Made by a program: the position numbers and the translations under genes. Positions 9,054-18,204 of a DNA stretch of 64,000 nucleotides are shown here, piece by piece (position 1 is the first letter of the stretch; each line of letters opens with the position of its first letter). The notes beneath the pieces are model-generated. The model worked only from the letters and a program-made list of their open reading frames with translations. It did not search any database and had not been told where the DNA came from. Location: NCBI GenBank assembly GCA_029547205.1, contig JAKPPT010000020.1, positions 124,001 to 188,000 of the forward strand, in the 5' to 3' direction. The DNA comes from Spirochaetota bacterium. GTDB taxonomy: Bacteria; Spirochaetota; Spirochaetia; Treponematales; UBA12059.

Positions 9054-10483
9054 ATAAAGAACCAGAGCTCTTAGCATATGAACTTTCACGTCCTGGCAGA
9101 ATCGGTACGGTGCTTCCGCAGTCAGATGTACCTGAAACACCGTTGCCTGCATCATTGCTCAGAAATGAACTTCCACTTCCAGAAATGGATGAACTTACTG
9201 TTGTACGGCATTTTACGAGGCTTTCCCAAAAGAATTTTTCTATAGATACGCAGTACTATCCGCTGGGTTCCTGTACCATGAAGTATAATCCCAAAGCAAA
9301 TGAAGCAGCTGCTGCAATGCATGGTTGGAAGCATGCACATCCGCTCATTGGAGATGTGTACAGTCAGGGTTCACTCGAACTCATGTACAATTTGCAGGAA
9401 ATGCTCGCAAAAATAGGCGGCTTTACCGGTGTATCACTCCAGCCTGCAGCAGGTGCTCATGGAGAACTTGCTGGTGTACTCATGATCAGAGCGTATCACA
9501 CAGCACGTGGAGATACCAAGCGCACAAAAATGCTTATACCCGATTCCGCACATGGTACGAATCCCGCGACGAGCACCATGGCTGGTATGACGGTAGAAAC
9601 AATTCCAAGCGATGCAGATGGTGATGTAGACATAGAAGCGCTCAAAAAAGCCTGTGATGAGACTGTTGCAGGTATCATGATTACTAATCCCAACACGCTG
9701 GGGTTGTTCGAAAAGCGCATCAGGGAAATAGTAGAGATTGTGCATCGCGCTGGTGGCCTCGTCTATGGCGATGGAGCAAACCTTAATGCTATAACGGGTA
9801 TTCTGCGTCCAGCCGACGTCGGTATCGATGTCATGCACTTTAATCTTCATAAAACATTTTCCACCCCACACGGCGGCGGAGGACCAGGCGTTGGCATGGT
9901 TGGTGCTGGAGTTACACTTGCGCCGTATCTCCCGGGTCCAATTGTGGTAAAAAAAGATAACCACTATGCGCTCGAAATGCCATCCAAATCGATTGGAAGG
10001 CTAAAAGCATTTTATGGCAACTTTGCTGTACTCGTCAGGGCATATACGTACGTGCGTATGGTTGGAGAGGAAGGCCTCCGGCGAATAGCAGAAAACGCAG
10101 TGCTCAATGCAAACTATGTAAAGGCAAAACTCGAGCAGGTATATCCGGTACCCTATAAGCGATCCTGTATGCATGAATTTGTGGCTCGCGGGGACTTTGT
10201 TGAAGGAATCCATACTCTCGATATTGCAAAACGACTCATCGATTATGATATCCATCCACCTACTATCTATTTCCCGCTCATTGTTCCAGAAGCCATCATG
10301 ATAGAGCCAACCGAAACAGAAAGCAAGGAGACACTCGATAGGTTTATCGAGGTTATGCTCACGATAGCACAGGAAGCAAAAACTAGTCCTGATCTATTGC
10401 ACGATGCTCCGCATGATACACCGGTGAGCAGGCTCGATGAGGTTGCTGCAGCACGAAATCCAGTGCTGTGCTATCGGGGATAA
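9050..10483 (+). CDS. gcvPB: Glycine dehydrogenase (decarboxylating) subunit 2
   Basis: 477 residues. The PLP-binding lysine is Lys268 in HFNLHKTFSTPHGGGGPG, and the segments QYYPLGSCTMKYNPK and SAHGTNPA are family signatures. It is the catalytic half of the two-subunit P protein found in many anaerobes and Gram-positives. Last gene of the operon, followed by a clear terminator. Confidence 0.96.
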   Translation: MNKEPELLAYELSRPGRIGTVLPQSDVPETPLPASLLRNELPLPEMDELTVVRHFTRLSQKNFSIDTQYYPLGSCTMKYNPKANEAAAAMHGWKHAHPLIGDVYSQGSLELMYNLQEMLAKIGGFTGVSLQPAAGAHGELAGVLMIRAYHTARGDTKRTKMLIPDSAHGTNPATSTMAGMTVETIPSDADGDVDIEALKKACDETVAGIMITNPNTLGLFEKRIREIVEIVHRAGGLVYGDGANLNAITGILRPADVGIDVMHFNLHKTFSTPHGGGGPGVGMVGAGVTLAPYLPGPIVVKKDNHYALEMPSKSIGRLKAFYGNFAVLVRAYTYVRMVGEEGLRRIAENAVLNANYVKAKLEQVYPVPYKRSCMHEFVARGDFVEGIHTLDIAKRLIDYDIHPPTIYFPLIVPEAIMIEPTETESKETLDRFIEVMLTIAQEAKTSPDLLHDAPHDTPVSRLDEVAAARNPVLCYRG

Positions 10484-10508
10484 AATTGTAACACCATGTG
10501 TTGATACG

Positions 10509-10543
10509 AAAATGGCTGTTCCTTAAACGAGCAGCCATTTTTT
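10509..10543 (+). terminator. Rho-independent terminator of the gcv operon
   Basis: AAAATGGCTG (10509-10518) pairs with CAGCCATTTT (10532-10541), loop of 13 bases, ending in six T residues. It lies 25 bases after the gcvPB stop. Confidence 0.9.
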
Positions 10544-10545
10544 AT

Positions 10546-10625
10546 ATGCGCCTACTAGCAGAGCGCACCTCAAGTGCTATTAGGCGCACAGTTTGTGGGT
10601 GAAAGTCCCGGATATGCTCGGTAAA
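10546..10625 (+). mobile_element. Possible group II intron 5'-end remnant
   Basis: Directly after the gcv terminator. GCGCCTA-C-TAGCA pairs with TGCTA-T-TAGGCGC (13 positions, one mismatch) around a 14-base loop that includes GAGCGCACC, and is followed by GTGGGTGAAAGTCCC. The combination of a GCGCCTA-type start, a long first hairpin and GGGTGAAAGTCC recalls domain I of bacterial group II introns. No reverse transcriptase or domain V was seen, so at most a short relic is present. This is pattern memory without a database comparison. Confidence 0.3.
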
Positions 10626-10662
10626 AAGTATCAACAGCTTACGTAGTTTAAAAATTACTACT

Positions 10663-13176
10663 CTAAAACCCAGTGTCCCATTCAACAAAACATTCTGCCG
10701 GAATAGAGTGTTTTTTTAGTAATGCGATCATAGTGCGGCAATCAAGTTTACTGCCGCCTGTGAGCGTAATGAGGCAGTGATCAGTGTTCATAGTCAAAAC
10801 AGCATCAAGTATATTTTTTTTCTTTTTGCCTTTTTCAGATATTGCGAACTGAGTTATATTATTTTTTCGTTGGAGTGTAAATGGTATGGCTTCTGTTTGT
10901 AAAAAATTCGAAACAATGTGTTCAATTAATTTGTATTGATCGGTCGCTAACTGCATGGTGACCGTAAAGAATTGAATTGATGGTGTTTCTAAACATTGAT
11001 TTTGAAACTCTATAGCACCATGTAATGTAGTCAATTGATCTGCAATATCAATCGATGGTTTTTCTATAAAAGTAAGCATAACAATGCTTGTGCCATATGG
11101 ATGCACAATTTGTTTTTGGTCTTCAAATACTTTCAGTAGTGTATCGTTTGCTGAAAGTATTGTTGTTGTCAGTTCAGGATATGCTGTCAGTAACTGTTTT
11201 ATAACGATTGCTTCTATGTATTCTTTTGGAGCGTATGCAAAGCCTTTTGGAATGGAATATACTATTGCAATGCTATAGGGTTTTTGTTTCTTTTTTATGT
11301 ATGTAATTAGGAAATCCTTATTTTTACTGGTAGGTTTTTTTAGCATATGATTAGTGAGTGATTGCTTTTCATTATTGTCAATGCAGGCATTACAGCCTTT
11401 GCAGAAAGAATTCTCGCTGCTGACCGTAAAGCAAGTTTTTTCTTCTTTATGCTGTTTAGAATTGAGAAAACGTCTGTATAAGAATTCTGTCGAAACAGGC
11501 CGTTCGACAAAGTAGAAAGGAAATTTGTAGTTTGCATCTTTTTCTTTAAGAAAATTTTCTGTTAAAAAATTGGTTGTGTTTAACCAATTTTTTATAACGG
11601 AATATGCTTTTTTAGATAGACTGCCATCATAGTAGACTGCCTGTTTATACAATGTTATGAGCAAATCAAGAATAGTATGCGAAGCCAAAGCCAGTATCTG
11701 CGTTACAGTATATTCATCGAAGTAATGTGGTGCACGGAAATCAAATCCCATTGTTTTAGTAATGTTCTGTAATTGTTCTGCAAGATTTTCCAGGCGGCTT
11801 TCATCAAGCATGAGTTCTTCATACGCGAGGGGTGTACCAGGCATTCTTACCAGGTAGCCCGTGCTTATGAGTATTGATGGTTTATAGGAATTCGATATGG
11901 ATAGTGCTTTAATTGCAGCTATTTCTTGCTTAAAATTATTGAAGTCCTCATCAGTTTCAAAACCAGAGAGAATATAAAACAGTTTGATTTCCCTCGCTTT
12001 GTATTCCAGTAATTTTTTAATAACTTTAGTTATAGAACTAAAGCAAAGTTCTTTATTGTAATATGCCCGCATGCGTTCAGAAATCCCTTCTATGCCTAAT
12101 GTGTAGGAGCGCTTATCTGCAATAAATTCAAAATCAATCAGCTCTTGATGCTCTGCAAGGATGTCAACGCGCTGGCTCATGACATTTACACGGTAAAAAA
12201 AAGAGTTGAGTTGTTCAATCAAATTAGCAATATCAGTGTGTGTATTAAAATTATAACTGGAAATTTCTATAGTATCCGCTCCAGATAGCGTTTTTAAATT
12301 TTTTGCTTGTTCGAGCAACGTACTAAATGGAATTTCGCGGTATGGTTTTCTTTCAAAACCTTCAAAGCAAAAATTGCAAAAATAAGGGCAGCCCGCACTA
12401 ATTTCCAGTCTGACCGTATTGCTTGTAGGTGAAGCCAGTACTGGATAGTGGTGTTGTACAGAAAAGTGCTCGTGATGTATATTTTGTTTAACAGTTCCAT
12501 TATAGCCAGCATGGTAGTATCCAGTATGCTTTTTAACTAATTCAAAGTACTGTAACTTTTTCTCAACACTGGATAGTCCATGTTTATGGTTTTTCAAAAT
12601 ATCATACACGAGGCTGCCTGCTATGTGTTCGCCTTCACCAAAGAAAAATCCGTCAGGAACAGCATCAATAAATGTATTATCGTGAATTTCGAGTAAGGCA
12701 CCTGAAGCAAGAGCATTGGAGCCTCCCAGCAGAATGTAGGGATAGGTTTCAACGTTTCGTGCAGATTGTCGCGCTGGAATGCCGGATTTTTCGAGAGCGG
12801 GTATGATGTTTATGAGTTCGATAGTGCATGCGTTTGAAATGAGTATACAATCAAACTCGTTCGCACCTCTGCCACTTGCTATGCCATACCAGAACGGTAG
12901 ATTCTGCTTTTCCAGCACAGGAATATCATAGTGCTTAGGGAAAAAAGCAAAGTCAATGTAGCTCGATGGCATTGCGGAGCGTACTTCGTCATATAAAAAG
13001 AGATGTGGTCTCGATTCTGACACATCAGTAAAAGGAGAAAGCCTTGCAATGAGTATATGAAACGGAGCTGCTTCCCATACAGGATTTTCAAAATCCGTTT
13101 CGGGATGAGTAAAGAGGAGGCTATCGAGTGATAACGAAAATTTTCTTGCTCTATCTTTGAGGTGTGTATGAATCAT
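10663..13176 (-). CDS. B12-binding-type radical SAM protein of unknown substrate
   Basis: 837 residues. The N-terminal 240 residues look like a cobalamin-binding-type domain (YPYILLGGSNALASG, VPDGFFFGEGE) but lack a clear DxHxxG cobalamin motif. The radical SAM core has CPYFCNFC (CxxxCxxC) near residue 263 for the 4Fe-4S cluster. A second cysteine group, CFTV...CKGCNAC, near residue 615 could bind another cluster or zinc. The final 200 residues are of no family I recognise. It lies six bases after murJ and is probably co-transcribed with it. Confidence 0.75.
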   Translation of the reverse strand: MIHTHLKDRARKFSLSLDSLLFTHPETDFENPVWEAAPFHILIARLSPFTDVSESRPHLFLYDEVRSAMPSSYIDFAFFPKHYDIPVLEKQNLPFWYGIASGRGANEFDCILISNACTIELINIIPALEKSGIPARQSARNVETYPYILLGGSNALASGALLEIHDNTFIDAVPDGFFFGEGEHIAGSLVYDILKNHKHGLSSVEKKLQYFELVKKHTGYYHAGYNGTVKQNIHHEHFSVQHHYPVLASPTSNTVRLEISAGCPYFCNFCFEGFERKPYREIPFSTLLEQAKNLKTLSGADTIEISSYNFNTHTDIANLIEQLNSFFYRVNVMSQRVDILAEHQELIDFEFIADKRSYTLGIEGISERMRAYYNKELCFSSITKVIKKLLEYKAREIKLFYILSGFETDEDFNNFKQEIAAIKALSISNSYKPSILISTGYLVRMPGTPLAYEELMLDESRLENLAEQLQNITKTMGFDFRAPHYFDEYTVTQILALASHTILDLLITLYKQAVYYDGSLSKKAYSVIKNWLNTTNFLTENFLKEKDANYKFPFYFVERPVSTEFLYRRFLNSKQHKEEKTCFTVSSENSFCKGCNACIDNNEKQSLTNHMLKKPTSKNKDFLITYIKKKQKPYSIAIVYSIPKGFAYAPKEYIEAIVIKQLLTAYPELTTTILSANDTLLKVFEDQKQIVHPYGTSIVMLTFIEKPSIDIADQLTTLHGAIEFQNQCLETPSIQFFTVTMQLATDQYKLIEHIVSNFLQTEAIPFTLQRKNNITQFAISEKGKKKKNILDAVLTMNTDHCLITLTGGSKLDCRTMIALLKKHSIPAECFVEWDTGF

Positions 13177-13182
13177 ATTGGC

Positions 13183-14814
13183 TTATAAGGAATCTCCGTC
13201 ATCAGATAGTGCAGGAGCAGACCTCTGTCGTGAGCGTAAAGCCTGCAGTATATAGCCAGCAACAGGGTCGCGGAAAACGAGCAGTGTTCCTATGCCGATG
13301 GCTACAAACACAATGGCTGAACCTAAAAATGGAATCCCTGCAAAAACAAATCGATTGGAACTTGTATCTGTTACAGAATGAAGGAGTTTTGCAGTGCCCC
13401 ATGCTGCAGTGCCAGCTGGTATAGAGTACAAAAGCATTTTTAACGAATAGATACCGCTTGCCATGAGTGCTTTATTCATTCCCGGTATATGTTTTTTTGT
13501 GAGCATTACAAGCAAAATGAACGTATTCACTGCGCTTGCAATAGAAAGCGCAGCAGCAATACCATTGCCACCAATTACACGCGATAAAATCCAGGCAATC
13601 GCGGTGTTTGTTAAAAATGACAGAATACCTGCAATCATTGGTTGTTTTGCATCTTTTTGTGCATAAAACACCGGTGTAATAACACGGTTTACAGCAATAA
13701 AAACAAGTCCTAAACTGTGCATGAAAAAAATTGATGCCGTTGCAAGAACAGATGCTCGGTTAAATTTGCCGTCCTGAAATAAAACCGCAACAATATCAAC
13801 CCGCTCGATTATCGAAAAAACAGAAACTGGAATAGCAATAAGAATGATTGCAGACAAGCCGAGTGAAAATTGTTTAACAAATGCTTCCCAGTTCTGTGAT
13901 GAAGCGTATCCGGTGAGTTCCGGGAGCAGTACGGTTGCAACTGAAACCACAAAAATGCCCAAAATGAGTTCTTGTAGCCGTAATGAAATCTGGATGCTTG
14001 TGGCTGCACCAACACCATAGGCAAGCCCTGTGCAGATAAATGCATTAAACTCATAGGCGGCGATACCAACGAGTGTAGGCGCCATGAGGAGGAGGACATG
14101 CTTCATTCCCTCATTTTTAAGTGCTTTCAGTGGATTCATAAACTTAAAATGAAGCCCAAGCCTAACCACTGCTGGTAATTGGCAGATAGCTTGTAAAAAA
14201 CCACCGACTAAAACACCTATTGCCATTGCGCGAGCGGCATTGCCGCTAAAACGAATTACAAGGGGTGGAACTAGCAGAAAGCTCAGATTGAAAAGAATTG
14301 GTCCAATACCACTCGGTACAAATATATTGCTGGCATTGAGAATACCCTGAAGAAACGCTGCATAGCCAACGAGAAGTAAATAAGGAAACATTATCTGTAT
14401 GAGCACAGCTGTTTCATGTGTGTCTTGAGTAACAGCTGTGTTGCCAGGAGAGAGTGCAGCATATACATGAGAAATCTGAAATGCTGTTACCACACCCAAC
14501 GAAACAACGAGCAGGAGCACTATCGTGAAAACAGTAAAAACAGCAGAAAGAAATTCATGAGTCTTTTTTGCATCACCTTCGACAAAATGCGTTTTCATAG
14601 TAGGAATAAACGCAACTGACATCGCGCCTTCGGCTAAAAGTTTTCTAAAGAGATTAGGGGTATTGTATGCAGCAGAAAAAGCTTCTCCGAGTGTTCCGGT
14701 ACCGAGGAGCGACGTACGAGTTATTTCTCGAAGAAGTCCCAGCACACGGCTTATAGTCGTGAGCACACCGAGTTTACCGCTTTCTTTTACAACATTTGTT
14801 CTGGAATTTCCCAT
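13183..14814 (-). CDS. murJ: Lipid II flippase MurJ (MviN)
   Basis: 543 residues from the ATG at 14814 (start MGNSRTNVVKESGKLG); an upstream ATG at 14853 adds 13 residues not expected in the family. About 14 hydrophobic segments and the signatures SRVLGLLREI, GTLGEAFSAAYNTPNLFRKLLAEGAMSVAFIPT and YAAFLQGILNASNIF identify MurJ, which moves the lipid-linked peptidoglycan precursor across the inner membrane. It reads away from the cyclase gene at 14873 and into the radical SAM gene. Confidence 0.93.
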   Translation of the reverse strand: MGNSRTNVVKESGKLGVLTTISRVLGLLREITRTSLLGTGTLGEAFSAAYNTPNLFRKLLAEGAMSVAFIPTMKTHFVEGDAKKTHEFLSAVFTVFTIVLLLVVSLGVVTAFQISHVYAALSPGNTAVTQDTHETAVLIQIMFPYLLLVGYAAFLQGILNASNIFVPSGIGPILFNLSFLLVPPLVIRFSGNAARAMAIGVLVGGFLQAICQLPAVVRLGLHFKFMNPLKALKNEGMKHVLLLMAPTLVGIAAYEFNAFICTGLAYGVGAATSIQISLRLQELILGIFVVSVATVLLPELTGYASSQNWEAFVKQFSLGLSAIILIAIPVSVFSIIERVDIVAVLFQDGKFNRASVLATASIFFMHSLGLVFIAVNRVITPVFYAQKDAKQPMIAGILSFLTNTAIAWILSRVIGGNGIAAALSIASAVNTFILLVMLTKKHIPGMNKALMASGIYSLKMLLYSIPAGTAAWGTAKLLHSVTDTSSNRFVFAGIPFLGSAIVFVAIGIGTLLVFRDPVAGYILQALRSRQRSAPALSDDGDSL

Positions 14815-14836
14815 AATGGTGCAAAGCTTATCATGC

Positions 14837-14865
14837 TTGAAAAAATAATTCAAAGCCTTTACACT
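14837..14865 (+). promoter_or_regulatory. Sigma-70 promoter giving a leaderless mRNA
   Basis: TTGAAA (14837-14842), a 17-base spacer and TACACT (14860-14865). The ATG of the next gene starts seven bases later, at the expected transcription start. No ribosome site precedes it. Confidence 0.7.
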
Positions 14866-14872
14866 TTAATAA

Positions 14873-15985
14873 ATGAAAACAACAAAACTTGCTGCTGTTT
14901 TGTTTTCCAGAATTGCAGATTTTGATTCACTACTCAATTCTAATGAGCAGCAGGCTCTTCAGATTCTCGCACTCTACAGAGGTTTGTTGGATTCTATTAT
15001 TGCTGAACACGAAGGAACATGTTTTGATAAAACAGGCGATGAGTATTTATTGATTTTTTCCAGCTCAGTACATGCAGTGCAATTTGCACTCCATGCAACG
15101 CTTGCTGTTGATACCTATAACAAGAATTGCTCAGATACCAGTAAGAATTTCAAGCTCTGTATCGGGATACATTTAGGAGAAATTTGGCAGGAAGAACTGC
15201 ATGTATATGGAAATGGTATCAACATTGCTGCACGTGTAATGCAGGCAGCACAGCCAGGTATGATTGTAATTTCTGAAGATGTTGAACGCCAGATTGCAAA
15301 CAAATTGGATATACGCTGTTCTCGCTATCAGCATGAAACGCTTAAAAACATAGAGCGCCCTTTAGTTTTATATGCAATCAATATTAAGGATGAGCATACA
15401 ACACTAACAAACATCATACAAAAACCATCTGTTCAGGTAGATGAATCAACACAGTTGAAAGCATCACTAAGACAAGATGAAAAACTTGTACCACCTCAGA
15501 GGATAAGTCGGCCACCGCACGATGCTGATAGTGATGAACTGCGTGATGCCATACAGAATATGGTAAGAAACGCAATAAACAATAGTATGCTAGCAATGAA
15601 ATATGCAGAAAAATATCCTGAAAATTCTGTTACCGTTACTGATAAAGCAATAGAATTAAAAAACGGAAATGCAGTAAAAAAAATAAAGAGAAAGAGCAAG
15701 AGACCAAGAAACAAACCCCTTATGAATACAGACGAAGCATTACAGGATGAGCTTGCAGTAACTCGTGGAACACTCATTGGAGCAATTCTCAAATCCCTTG
15801 CCGCGTTAGGTGCAGGGGCAGGTTTAGGATACCTGTATCTTTCATCAAAAAATTGGTTCTGGCTTGCTGCTGCTATTATTGCAGGATTTTTTCCAACACT
15901 AAGTTCTCTCAAGGCAATAAGGAAGAGCATAGAGAAAATTGTGCATATAAAGCAAGAGCTAAAAGCCGATCGCAGAAAAAAGTAG
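14873..15985 (+). CDS. Class III nucleotide cyclase-like protein, probably degenerate
   Basis: 370 residues. Residues 5-190 form a class III adenylate/guanylate cyclase homology domain: GDEYLLIFSS near 55, GIHLGEIW and YGNGINIAARVMQAAQPG. The first metal-binding Asp is missing: the expected F-x-D-I is FSRI (Arg13), while Asp56 is kept. Catalysis is therefore doubtful and the domain may only bind nucleotide. Residues 190-290 are charged linker; two hydrophobic segments (about 300-340) anchor the C-terminus, an order (cyclase first, membrane last) unlike most receptor cyclases. Confidence 0.68.
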   Translation: MKTTKLAAVLFSRIADFDSLLNSNEQQALQILALYRGLLDSIIAEHEGTCFDKTGDEYLLIFSSSVHAVQFALHATLAVDTYNKNCSDTSKNFKLCIGIHLGEIWQEELHVYGNGINIAARVMQAAQPGMIVISEDVERQIANKLDIRCSRYQHETLKNIERPLVLYAINIKDEHTTLTNIIQKPSVQVDESTQLKASLRQDEKLVPPQRISRPPHDADSDELRDAIQNMVRNAINNSMLAMKYAEKYPENSVTVTDKAIELKNGNAVKKIKRKSKRPRNKPLMNTDEALQDELAVTRGTLIGAILKSLAALGAGAGLGYLYLSSKNWFWLAAAIIAGFFPTLSSLKAIRKSIEKIVHIKQELKADRRKK

Positions 15986-16008
15986 ACAAACATAGAAACT
16001 TTCACACG

Positions 16009-16036
16009 TAGTTCAAAGAAAGTTTTGAACTATTTT
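16009..16036 (+). terminator. Weak AT-rich terminator after the cyclase gene
   Basis: TAGTTCAAA (16009-16017) pairs with TTTGAACTA (16024-16032) around a six-base loop, followed by TTTT. It precedes a new promoter by three bases. Confidence 0.6.
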
Positions 16037-16038
16037 CC

Positions 16039-16067
16039 TTGACCAAAGCACCTTTTAATACTATAAT
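16039..16067 (+). promoter_or_regulatory. Strong sigma-70 promoter
   Basis: TTGACC (16039-16044), a 17-base spacer and a perfect TATAAT (16062-16067). It predicts a transcript starting near 16074, about 437 bases before the rny start codon. Confidence 0.8.
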
Positions 16068-16073
16068 GCTATT

Positions 16074-16400
16074 TATGGGGTAATGTTGTCGTATGTTTTT
16101 GCATACGCTAACAACATAGTACTCTTATAAAAGTATACATGTTCATAATTTTGAACATGAGATTCTACAGAAGTTCGGAATTGTCTGGTTATTGATACAT
16201 ACTTTATTGCAGTATTTTTACTGCAATAAAGATATAAAACCTGCAAGCAGGTTTACTTTCCATGGGTGGTACTATGGAAGCATATAGGTTTGAAGGGTAT
16301 ACATTACCATGATGTATAGCATAGAGTTTAAAGCATATATACGCATGGGTGACATCCAGTCAATAAACTGTTGGAAGCCCCCATGTTGTTACTACAAAGC
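16074..16400 (+). ncRNA. Candidate multi-hairpin structured RNA upstream of rny
   Basis: No credible gene lies between 15986 and 16510. From the predicted start, ATGGGG (16075-16080) can pair with CCCCAT (16379-16384), closing a region of consecutive hairpins: TGTTGT/ACAACA with inner CGTATG/CATACG (16084-16115); CATGTTCA/TGAACATG (16138-16159); CTTTATTGCAGTA/TACTGCAATAAAG (16202-16231); AAACCTGC/GCAGGTTT (16237-16254); TTCCAT/ATGGAA (16258-16279); TATACAT/ATGTATA (16298-16318). It shows no signature of tmRNA, RNase P, SRP or 6S RNA that I can recognise. It may be a free RNA or a long 5' leader of rny. Boundaries are approximate. Confidence 0.5.
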
Positions 16401-16510
16401 TTCTTTTCTCCATACCTATAACAAACGATAACCATTTCTGAATCTTCCTGTAGAGTATACGTTCTCATGATGATTAGTAGGGGGTAATCCCCGTGATGCA
16501 GGAGGAGCTA

Positions 16511-18037
16511 ATGGTATTACTGTATATTCTATTGCCTCTTGCTGGAGGGTTTCTTGGATGGATAGCGCGATGGCTCTATGCAAAAATGCAGTTGACATCT
16601 GCAGAACAGCGAGCACAGCGCATTCTCACTGAAGCACAGAAGCAGGCAGAAGCACAAAAGAAGGAAATGCTGGTCGAGGCAAAGGACCAGATAATTCGAG
16701 AAAGAAATCAGCAGGAACGTGAAAACCGCGAGTGGAGAGCCGAAATACAGCGGTATGAACGCAGACTGATACAAAAAGAAGAAAATCTAGATAAAAAAAT
16801 TGAAATGATTGAACGGCAGGAACAGAGCCTTCAGGATCGCATTAAAGCTCTCGCTCAAAAAGAAGCTGTTCTTGCAAATCAAGAAGCTGAGTACATGAAA
16901 AAATTGGAGCATGTTGCTCAGATGAACCAGCAGGATGCTAAAGCGCTCCTGATACAGACAATGGAAAGCGAAGCAAAACGCGATGCTCAGGCACTGATTA
17001 ACAAAATCGAGCAGGAGTCCCAGCTCAATTCAGAAAAACGAGCACGTGAAATACTCGTGACAACAATTCAGCGTTTAGCTACAGAAGTAACCAATGAAGT
17101 GACTATTACGAGCGTTAACCTTCCAAACGATGAGATGAAAGGTCGTATCATCGGACGTGAGGGAAGAAATATTCGTACCCTGGAAACGCTCATTGGTGTT
17201 GACATTATCGTTGATGACACACCAGAAGCAGTGGTAATTTCCTCGTTCGATCCGGTGCGTAGGGAAATTGCACGCATTGTGCTTGAGCGGCTCATAATTG
17301 ATGGACGAATCCATCCTGCACGAATCGAAGAAGTCGTTCAAAAGGTCAACAAAGAAATATCGCAGAAAATTTTTGAAGAAGGTGAAAAAGTTGTCTTTGA
17401 TCTTGGTATTCATAATATGAATCCAGAGTTGATCAGAGCGCTCGGACGGCTGTACTTTAGAACGAGCTATGGCCAGAATGTACTCATGCATTCAAAGGAA
17501 GTTGCCGTTATCGCTGGTATGCTTGCTGCTGAACTTGGCTGCAATAGAGAAATAGCTAAGCGCGGAGCATTGCTTCACGACATTGGTAAGGGTATTGAGA
17601 CAGATTCTGATCAAAACCATGCAGAAATTGGTATGGAAATGGCTCGAAAGCTGGGCGAAGACCCGCGAGTAGTCAATGCTATTGGATCGCATCACAACGA
17701 TGTCGAGCCGATATGCCTTGAGAGTGTGCTCTGTCAGATAGCAGATGCAATTTCGGCAGCTCGCCCTGGTGCCCGGCGTGAAACATTGGATAATTATATC
17801 AAACGTCTGGAAAATCTCGAAGGAATTGCAGAAGGATTTACCGGTGTTGATAAGGCATATGCAATACAAGCGGGTAGGGAGCTCAGAATTCTTGTCAATA
17901 ATGAGCAAATTTCCGATGACCAGGCTAAAGAGCTTGCTCGCGATATTGCTAAGAAAATTGAATCGGATCTCAAATATCCGGGAAGAATAAAAGTTACCTT
18001 GATTCGCGAAACACGAATTATTGAGTATGCGCGCTAG
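16511..18037 (+). CDS. rny: Ribonuclease Y
   Basis: 508 residues from the ATG at 16511, chosen because AGGAGG (16500-16505) lies five bases upstream; the ATG at 16496 precedes that site. It has one N-terminal membrane helix (LLYILLPLAGGFLGWIARWLY), a coiled coil to about residue 190, a KH domain (GRIIGREGRNIRTLE) and an HD domain with HDIGKGIE. RNase Y is the membrane-bound endonuclease that starts mRNA decay in bacteria lacking RNase E. A GGGG/CCCC hairpin lies just upstream of the ribosome site. Confidence 0.96.
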   Translation: MVLLYILLPLAGGFLGWIARWLYAKMQLTSAEQRAQRILTEAQKQAEAQKKEMLVEAKDQIIRERNQQERENREWRAEIQRYERRLIQKEENLDKKIEMIERQEQSLQDRIKALAQKEAVLANQEAEYMKKLEHVAQMNQQDAKALLIQTMESEAKRDAQALINKIEQESQLNSEKRAREILVTTIQRLATEVTNEVTITSVNLPNDEMKGRIIGREGRNIRTLETLIGVDIIVDDTPEAVVISSFDPVRREIARIVLERLIIDGRIHPARIEEVVQKVNKEISQKIFEEGEKVVFDLGIHNMNPELIRALGRLYFRTSYGQNVLMHSKEVAVIAGMLAAELGCNREIAKRGALLHDIGKGIETDSDQNHAEIGMEMARKLGEDPRVVNAIGSHHNDVEPICLESVLCQIADAISAARPGARRETLDNYIKRLENLEGIAEGFTGVDKAYAIQAGRELRILVNNEQISDDQAKELARDIAKKIESDLKYPGRIKVTLIRETRIIEYAR

Positions 18038-18123
18038 TAACACTAAAGGGCAATACGTATCGACAAATAGCGATACATATCGATGTTAATCGTTTACCGA
18101 TACTGTTGCATTCCACAGAATAC

Positions 18124-18159
18124 AAAAACCGCTGTTTAAGACTGAAAACAGCGGTTTTT
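18124..18159 (+). terminator. Terminator after rny
   Basis: A 14-base stem (18124-18137 with 18146-18159) containing ACCGCTGT/ACAGCGGT, ending in five T residues. Confidence 0.93.
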
Positions 18160-18204
18160 ATTTTTATACTGTATCAAGTTGCGCAAGTATGATACGCTCT
18201 CCGT

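Noticed and set aside
16264-16273. T-box-like GGGTGGTAC string in the rny leader
   Set aside because: Only nine bases match; it lies in the loop of a local hairpin, there is no antiterminator arrangement, and the next gene is not an aminoacyl-tRNA synthetase or amino acid gene.
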